Assembly (NCBI RefSeq): GCF_030704535.1
Contig: NC_081807.1
Span: 2,273,001-2,337,000, forward strand
Direction of reading: 5' to 3'
DNA: 64,000 nt
Source: Vitis vinifera
Lineage: Eukaryota > Streptophyta > Magnoliopsida > Vitales > Vitaceae
The stretch's first letter is position 1, and each line of letters starts with the position of its first letter. The translations under genes were made by a program, and so were the position numbers. Positions 57,781 to 64,000 of the stretch are shown here, one piece after another. The notes under the pieces are model-generated. The model was not told where the DNA came from, ran no database searches, and worked only from the letters and a program-made list of their open reading frames with translations.

Positions 57781-58249
57781 ACTTACCAATACCCGATATG
57801 CGATCCGGGTCCAAAGACATGGTAAAATCTAGTAGAGTAAAGGGTGTTATGGACTTGGACTTTTCTAAGGTTACGTGCGACACTTAAAGCAATTAAACTA
57901 TCTTGAGATTAAAATACCCCAAAAATTGGTTTTAATTCTATGATGAAATGTTGAATTTGATGTAGCCAATAATGACATATGGGTTACTTATAAATTAAAA
58001 TTTGATGGGTTAGTTTAATAATTGTTGCAGTTAGCCAACTACCAAGATTTTTGGGAGCCAAGGTTGTTGAATGCCCCAGCCTGCAAGCACCCTGTCCTAC
58101 CAAGTACCAACGTTAACATCATACATATGGAAATTGTTAATTTTAGGATTTATGAAATAATTAATTGTATGTTGTGATGTCAATGGGTTGGGTTGACTTG
58201 TTGAACTGGGTTGCCCTGGTGGCCCATATTGAGGTGGGTTACCCATTTA
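57781..58249. other. Intergenic, no feature recognised
   Basis: Mixed-composition DNA between the GPAT9 upstream region and the first MITE. There is no long frame and no repeat that I can identify. Confidence 0.5.
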
Positions 58250-58548
58250 GCTATGTATGGTCCTGAAAAGTTAGAAAATATAAAGAAAAGAAAATACAAA
58301 AGAAATATAGAAAAAAAAAAAAGAAAAAAATGAGAGAAAAAAATTAAAAGTCAATAAATTATATTTATTTACTACTTCAAACTCATTTTATTATTTTAAT
58401 TCATCAATATAAAGATTAAATAATTTAAAAATGCATAGGTTTCTAATTAGTTTTAATTATATTTGATTTTTTTTAAGACAACTAATAATGAAAAAATCAT
58501 TTTCCTTTATATTTTTTTTTTAATATTTTTGGGGAATCAAATATAATC
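58250..58548. mobile_element. MITE-like element, family 1
   Basis: TTA (58247-58249) and TTA (58549-58551) flank a 299-bp AT-rich segment with ends GCTATGTATGGTCCTG and GGGGAATCAAATATAATC. The ends are degenerate but parallel the GGTTATGTTTGGTT / AACCAAACATAACC pair, and the core shares TAAAGATTAAATAATTTAAA-like sequence with the other copies. Confidence 0.6.
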
Positions 58549-58552
58549 TTAA

Positions 58553-58611
58553 TTCTTTTTTAATAATTTATAGAAAATGATTAATTTTTATATTTTATTT
58601 TTTATGAAAAG

Positions 58612-58647
<36 letters not shown>

Positions 58648-59800
58648 TGGGCGAGTAATGGTTTGATCCAAGTTTTTTTTTTATAAAAAAATAAAAATAA
58701 ACAAAAAATCATCTAAGTGTGTCCACTTCATGTAATAATGGATTTAGCCTAGTCATTTTGGAGTCATATTCTTTTTTTCTTTGAAACATGCATCTAAATG
58801 TACACAAGAAAAGTTGATGAACGCAGCTAACCCTCAAACCCTCCAATCTACCAACAATCTCCCCCCAACGACACCTTAGGGTTTGAACCCATGACCTTAA
58901 CTCTGATACCACTTGTAAAATCTCAAACGTTACCAATTATCCTAAAAGCAATTGTTATTAAAAAATGCGCATATCATAACCTTATAGTGTATTCACCCAA
59001 GCGCCCACGACATTCGAAGACAAAGGGAGTTTATAGATACAATCAATCCTCTAATCAACAATATATCATACAATGGATCAATATTGAAATTAACAAATTA
59101 AAAAGAGATAATGAAAAGTTGACATGATTTGGAGACTTTGAGAGGACATGTTGTTCTAAAGCTATGATTGCTTCCGAACATGTGGTACCATTGATAGTTG
59201 CTTCAAGATATAACCGTAATAAGTCTCAACCATACAACTGTAACAAGTCTCAATTTTATTTTCTTTACCAACACAAAAGACTAACTAAAGTCTAAGGATA
59301 AAAATATTATTTGGATTTTACATGGATATTTTGACAAAAATATACAAAAATGATTCAAAAGTCATGGAAATACTATGAAAAATTTAAAAAATTAGGATAA
59401 AATAAATAATAAAATACACGTTTAAAGTTATTTTGTAAGTATAATTGACATAAATATGATCAAAGATAGTAGTTATCAAATTTTTTTATAGAAAAAATTA
59501 TCTTAAATTCCTTTAATATATTTATATTACATGTTTTATTACACTTTAAATAAAAAATTAAATCCATTTATATAAAATATTTTATTTAAGATTTAATTTC
59601 TAAAATTTATTACAAATTTGTGGTTATAATTTTTTGTTATTAATATTAATTTATTTAAAAAATTAAAATGATTAGAAATTATATTAATAATTTATCTTAT
59701 CAAATTAATTTTAATTTATAAAACATTATAACTTCATTATTTTTTTTTATTTTAGCAATTTTTGAATAAATTTATATTTTTTATATTGACGCAGGTTCAT
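58553..59800. repeat. 1.25 kb direct duplication, copy 1
   Basis: Matches 59805-61150 in the same orientation: ATAGAAAATGA-TAATTTTTA, GGGCGAGTAATGGTTTGATC (58649 / 59924), GGATTTAGCCTA, TTTTGGAGTCATATTCTTT, GACATGTTGTTCTAAAGCTA (59144 / 60494) and GGATTTTACATGGAT. It holds a (TA)n tract at 58614-58644 that copy 2 lacks. An LTR-like primer-site motif (CTCTGATACCA, minus TGGTATCAGAG) is at 58901-58911. Confidence 0.8.
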
Positions 59801-59804
59801 TTAT

Positions 59805-61150
59805 TTATTTTTTAATAAATTATAGAAAATGAATAATTTTTATATTTTATTTTTATGAAAAGTACATTTATATTTCTATTTTAAATATGCTTAAAAAATT
59901 ATTTCTTTCTGTATATGAATTGGGCGAGTAATGGTTTGATCCAAGTTAATCATCTAGGTGTATCCACTTCATGTAATAGTGGATTTAGCCTAATCGTTTT
60001 GGAGTCATATTCTTTATTTTGAAACATATGTCTAAATATATGATGTGTAGAGAGGTCGAGGATTCACTTAGGTTATATTTGATTCAATTGGAAAAAAATT
60101 GTTAAAGAAAATAATTTTTTTATATTTGGTTTTATTATGAAAAAAAAAAAAGTTAAATATAATTAACATTGTTAAAAAAAATTATATTTTTAAATTATTT
60201 AATCCATATATAGGAATTAAATCTATGAAGTAATATATAAAAATAATTTATTGACTTTAAATTTATTATTATTATTATTATTTTTTCTTCTTTATTTTCT
60301 TTCCCTCACATTTTCCTTCAAACTTTTGAATAACCAAGCATAACTTTAAACTCTGATATACATTTTTTTTTTGTTAGGATATAATTACATATTGGCATAA
60401 AACTCATGAATTTGAGCACATAAATTATACAATTGATAAAATTCCCAATGTTGATGGAGATAAAACAAGTTGACTCATTCAAAGACTTTGAGACGACATG
60501 TTGTTCTAAAGCTACTATCACTTCCTAATGTGTGGTACCAATGATTGATAGTTGCTTCACGATACAACTGTAATAGGTCTCAATCATATTTTCTTTATGA
60601 GTATGGAAGACAAACTAAAGTCCCAGGGTAAAAATATTATTTGGATTTTACATGGATGTTTTGACAAAATATACAAAAATTATTAAAAAGTCATGGAAAT
60701 ATTTTGAAAAACTTCAAAAAAAATGATAAAATAAATAAGAATATACATATTAAAGTTATTTTATAAGTATAATTGACATAGTTATGATCAAAGATAGTAT
60801 TTATCAATCTTTTTTAGAAAAAATTATCTTAAATTCCTTTAATATATTTATATTACATGTTTTATTGCATTTTAAATAAAAAAAATTAAATCGAAATGTA
60901 TAGACTATTTTATTTGACATTTAATTTCTAAAATTTTATTACAAGTTTGTGGTTATAACTTTTTGTTATTAATATTGATTTATTTAAAAAATTAAAATTA
61001 TTAGAAATTATATTAATAATTTATCTATCAAATTAATTTTAATTTATAAAATATTCGAAATTCATTATTTTTTATATATATTTTATCAATTTTATAATAA
61101 ATTTATATTTTTAATATTTTAAAATAAAATATTTAAAATTAAAAAGATAA
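59805..61150. repeat. 1.25 kb direct duplication, copy 2
   Basis: Second copy of the unit above, interrupted by a MITE at 60071-60345. The AT-rich part continues to about 61340 with similarity to the insert at 1.65-2.4 kb (reverse strand). Confidence 0.8.
60071..60345. mobile_element. MITE-like element, family 1, inside duplication copy 2
   Basis: TTA (60068-60070) and TTA (60346-60348) flank 275 bp with ends GGTTATATTTGATTC and GAATAACCAAGCATAACT. Duplication copy 1 has ACCTTAACTCTGATACC around the matching place (58895-58910) and no such insert, so it gives a near empty-site comparison. Confidence 0.75.
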
Positions 61151-62442
61151 ATATAAATAAAATTTAAAAGTAAAGTGATAATAATTTTTAAAAAATAGGA
61201 TTAATGAGATAAATATGAAAAATAATTAAAAAGCAGAGATAATATAAAAATAAAAGGGCAATATGAATTTAAAATAAAAATAAATTAGAAAAAAATAATT
61301 AAAAAAAATGGAAAGTGATTTTTAAAAAACTTCGATTAAAAGATAGACATAAGAGAATATTGTTATAAACATAATCATAATTCTCATCAAAACTTATAAG
61401 TCTTACCCTAATATATGCAAATATTAAAGATTATCCATTGTAAATTAAGAGATTTTGGCTTACTAAATTAATTTGTATAAAATATTTTTATTTTATTTTT
61501 AAAAATAACTAAAATTTAAACTTTATTTTCTCAAAATCCAACATTTTTCACTTTTAGGATTTGTTGGTTTAGTGTGTTACAAACAAAGCTCGATGCAATT
61601 ATCTTAGATAGCATAATCATCGTCTTTTGTTTATATTATCTTAGATGACATTGAAGTTCTAAATTTGTTTATGTTTCTTTTTTGAGGCTTTTTTTTTAAT
61701 AATTTTTAATTTTTATTTATTTTGTTGTCTGCTCTTCACCAGTCAATCGATAATACACATAAAAAAGGTCTTAAGGTGTTAGCTTGATTCGCATTGTTAA
61801 TTCATTGCATAATTTTTTATCAATTAAACAAAGTTCATACTATTAAGATATGATAAATGTAAGTCTATGAGAAAGTATAAGCCACATCTAGGTGTGATGT
61901 TATATGGGGAAGTAGAGAAGGATAAAAGACATTGCATTGGTACCATCTCTGAGATCCATAAATCCCTTAAGATAAAGAATGAAGCATGGATTCTCCTAAT
62001 AAACGGTGGGTCTTGCTCCTCCATATGAGTGTGGGCTTGTTTCGTAAATGACAGAAACAGTGGGGCCCATCAAAATTTCCAATAAAAATTAAGTTTATTT
62101 GATTTAAAAGGTCGTTGAAAAGTCAAATTTTGAAATTTAACCTTTCATCTTATTTTAGCTTGACAAAAATGTCCTTATTATTTTCTAGTAAAAATAACCA
62201 TTTTTTTAAACCTTACACATGAATATCTGAAATGATAAATAACATTTATATCAAAATTTGATTATTTTTCAAGTAAAAACACGGAAATGTATCATTTCTT
62301 CCCTTTATCCAATTAATTATAGAAACTACCACAAATATTTGTTCCAAGAAGGTATCGAAAAAATAAAGGAAATTTGTTAGGAAAAATGATTATTTTTTAT
62401 AAATATTTTGATATTATAGGAAAAGGTAATAAAAAAATATTA
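61151..62442. other. Intergenic, no gene
   Basis: AT-rich DNA with no protein-coding signal. The minus frame at 61824-62024 has no recognised domain. A region of more average composition (61730-62060) holds no RNA gene that I can identify. Confidence 0.45.
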
Positions 62443-62737
62443 GGGTTATGTTTGGTTTCTCAAAAAATTGGATGAAAATGTAAAAGAAATAAAATAATGA
62501 GGAAAAGTATAAGAGAAGTAAAAAATGGATTTAAAGTTAATAAATGTTTTTAATATCTTTTTTGAAATTCATTTAATTTATTTTCATATAAATATTAAAT
62601 AATTTTTAAATATATAAATGTCTAACTAATTTTAATTATATTTTATTTATTTTCATTTTTTATAATAAAACCCAATAAAAGAAAATAATTTTTCTTGATA
62701 TACTTTTTCTTCCTTGCTTTTTAGAAATCAAGTATAG
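62443..62737. mobile_element. MITE-like element, family 1
   Basis: Left end TTA + GGGTTATGTTTGGTTTCTC at 62440. The right end is degenerate (AGAAATCAAGTATAG + TAA). The inside shares TAAAGTTAATAAATGTTTTT and TAACTAATTTTAATTATATT with other copies. Confidence 0.6.
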
Positions 62738-62850
62738 TAATTAAAAGTTTTTTAATAAAAAAATTTTTTTAAATAAATTTTCTCAAAAAAGAATTAAAGA
62801 AAATTATACTTGAAATATTTCTCCTTATTCTCTAAAAAAAAAGAAACTAA

Positions 62851-63164
62851 GGTTATGTTTGGTTATCAGGAAATATTAAGAAAAGAAAACAAATGTAAAG
62901 AAAAATGATTTTTTTATATTTGGTTGCTCTATAAAAAATATCAAATAAAATAAAATATAATTAAAATTAGTTAAAATTTAATACATTTTTAAATTATTTA
63001 ATTTTCATATCAATGAGTTAAAATAAATAAAATAAGTTTATAGGAGCAAGTAAAAATAATTTATTAACTTTTAATCTATTTTTTATTTCTCTTCACTTTT
63101 TATTTCCTTCTACTTTTCTTTCTATTACATTTTCCTTTAAATTTTTTGAGAACCAAACATAACC
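62851..63164. mobile_element. MITE-like element, family 1 (best-preserved copy)
   Basis: Perfect inverted ends GGTTATGTTTGGTT and AACCAAACATAACC with TAA on both sides (62848-62850 and 63165-63167). It is 314 bp long, AT-rich and non-coding. The 3-bp TAA duplication and end sequence fit PIF/Harbinger-derived (Tourist-like) MITEs; this class call is inference. Confidence 0.8.
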
Positions 63165-63240
63165 TAAATAAAATGATAATTTTATTTATTAAAAAAATAT
63201 ATACTTGAAATATTATTAAAGTAATTCATAATTTCATATG

Positions 63241-63470
63241 AGTTATGTTTGGTTCATAAAAATTATTAAGAAAAGAACAAAGAAAAAAATATTAAGGGAA
63301 ATGATTTTATCCATTACACCATAAAAAATAAGAAAGAATGTCAAATATAAATAAAAGTAATAAAAATTATAAATATTTAAATTATTTAATTTAAAAAAAA
63401 AATTCTCTTTATTTTTCTTTCCTTTGTATTTACTATTTTCATATAAAGTTCCCTGCAACCAAACATAGCC
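63241..63470. mobile_element. MITE-like element, family 1
   Basis: Ends AGTTATGTTTGGTTCAT and TGCAACCAAACATAGCC enclose 230 bp of AT-rich DNA. Flanking ATG and ATA are not a clean duplication, so the exact ends may be a base or two off. Confidence 0.65.
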
Positions 63471-64000
63471 ATAAGAGTATCGATATGACTACCAGTTTGT
63501 CATATCATGAAAGTACATTGCCATTTCACTACCAGTTGAAGGCTTGAAGCTGCCATTTACGGATTTACCACATGCGTCTAAAAAGTGATTATTTCTAGAA
63601 AATGTGAGTGTTATTATTACTATTTTTTGTGGCTAGTGCTTGTAGGTAGTAGCTTGTAAGCACAGAAAATTTTTCACATGGGATGTGGGGGCTGTCTCCT
63701 TTGTGGGTTTGGTATAAGAATAATACCTGTGAGCCTAACAAAACAAGCAAATGAATCCAACAACAACAATCCAAACAGTTTCTTAAAAAAAAAAAAAAAA
63801 ATTTCATTCCTTCAAAAAAAATTATTTAATAATAACTTTTTATAAAATAATAAAATTACTTTTTCAAAATCAACAAAGAATGTAATTGACACTAATTTTA
63901 AAAAATATTTTTAATACTTAAATGATAAAAAAAATTTAAGTATCAGATCGATTAAAAATACTTTTTAAAATCATTGTAATTCATTTGATAGTGATTTTAG
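63471..64000. other. Window end, no gene recognised
   Basis: There is a short mixed-composition stretch (63475-63780) followed by AT-rich DNA. The minus frame at 63595-63807 has no recognisable domain. Confidence 0.5.

Noticed and set aside
58901..58911. TGGTATCAGAG (minus) as proof of a full LTR retrotransposon
   Set aside because: No LTR pair, gag or pol can be seen around it; it is mentioned only as a motif in the duplicated unit.

Overview
The window looks like nuclear DNA of a woody eudicot. It is AT-rich, its genes have many GT-AG introns, and it carries LINEs, a Copia LTR element and small inverted-repeat elements. Grapevine (Vitis) is my best guess from the look of the genes and repeats, but that is inference and no search was run. 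There are five apparently intact protein genes: two tandem flavin-containing monooxygenases (FMO1 type), one MATE transporter of the DETOXIFICATION 45 type, two tandem LYM2/CEBiP-like LysM proteins with a GPI-type tail, and one GPAT9 acyltransferase (that makes six coding loci when both tandem copies are counted).

Layout. 1-712 is the 5' end of a Copia retrotransposon on the minus strand, with LTR, primer binding site and gag start. 720-19100 is an FMO cluster made by segmental duplication: two nearly identical intact five-exon genes (3698-5699 and 12855-14866), one multiply broken copy (15498-17780) and two exon-5 tail fragments (6240-6428, 18949-19096). The two duplicated units differ by private insertions of about 1 kb and 4 kb. 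21158-36221 (minus) is the MATE gene, 13 coding exons over 15 kb. Its introns hold at least six LINE-derived insertions with recognisable target-site duplications, including nested copies and stubs as short as 14 bp, plus a small LTR-element remnant. Its probable 5' leader region (36.4-37.8 kb) is a degenerate five-copy tandem repeat. 39823-43422 and 47142-49545 (both minus) are the LYM2-like pair. 51743-57558 (minus) is GPAT9, 12 coding exons and 376 residues. 57.8-64 kb has no gene that I can support. It holds a 1.25 kb direct duplication and several small elements with GGTTATGTTTGGTT-like ends.

How the genes relate. FMO1-type enzymes (systemic immunity through pipecolate N-hydroxylation in Arabidopsis) and LYM2/CEBiP proteins (chitin sensing) both belong to plant immunity. 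The MATE transporter is predicted plastidial and GPAT9 makes lysophosphatidic acid in the ER. Nothing in the sequence shows that they act as one system; their neighbourhood may be chance. I saw no CRISPR, operon or prokaryote-like system. The most unusual structure is repeat-driven: the paralogue comparison of the FMO units, the LINE stub series, the mobile-element family with TTA/TAA target duplications, and a near-identical tract between the two LysM genes that suggests gene conversion.
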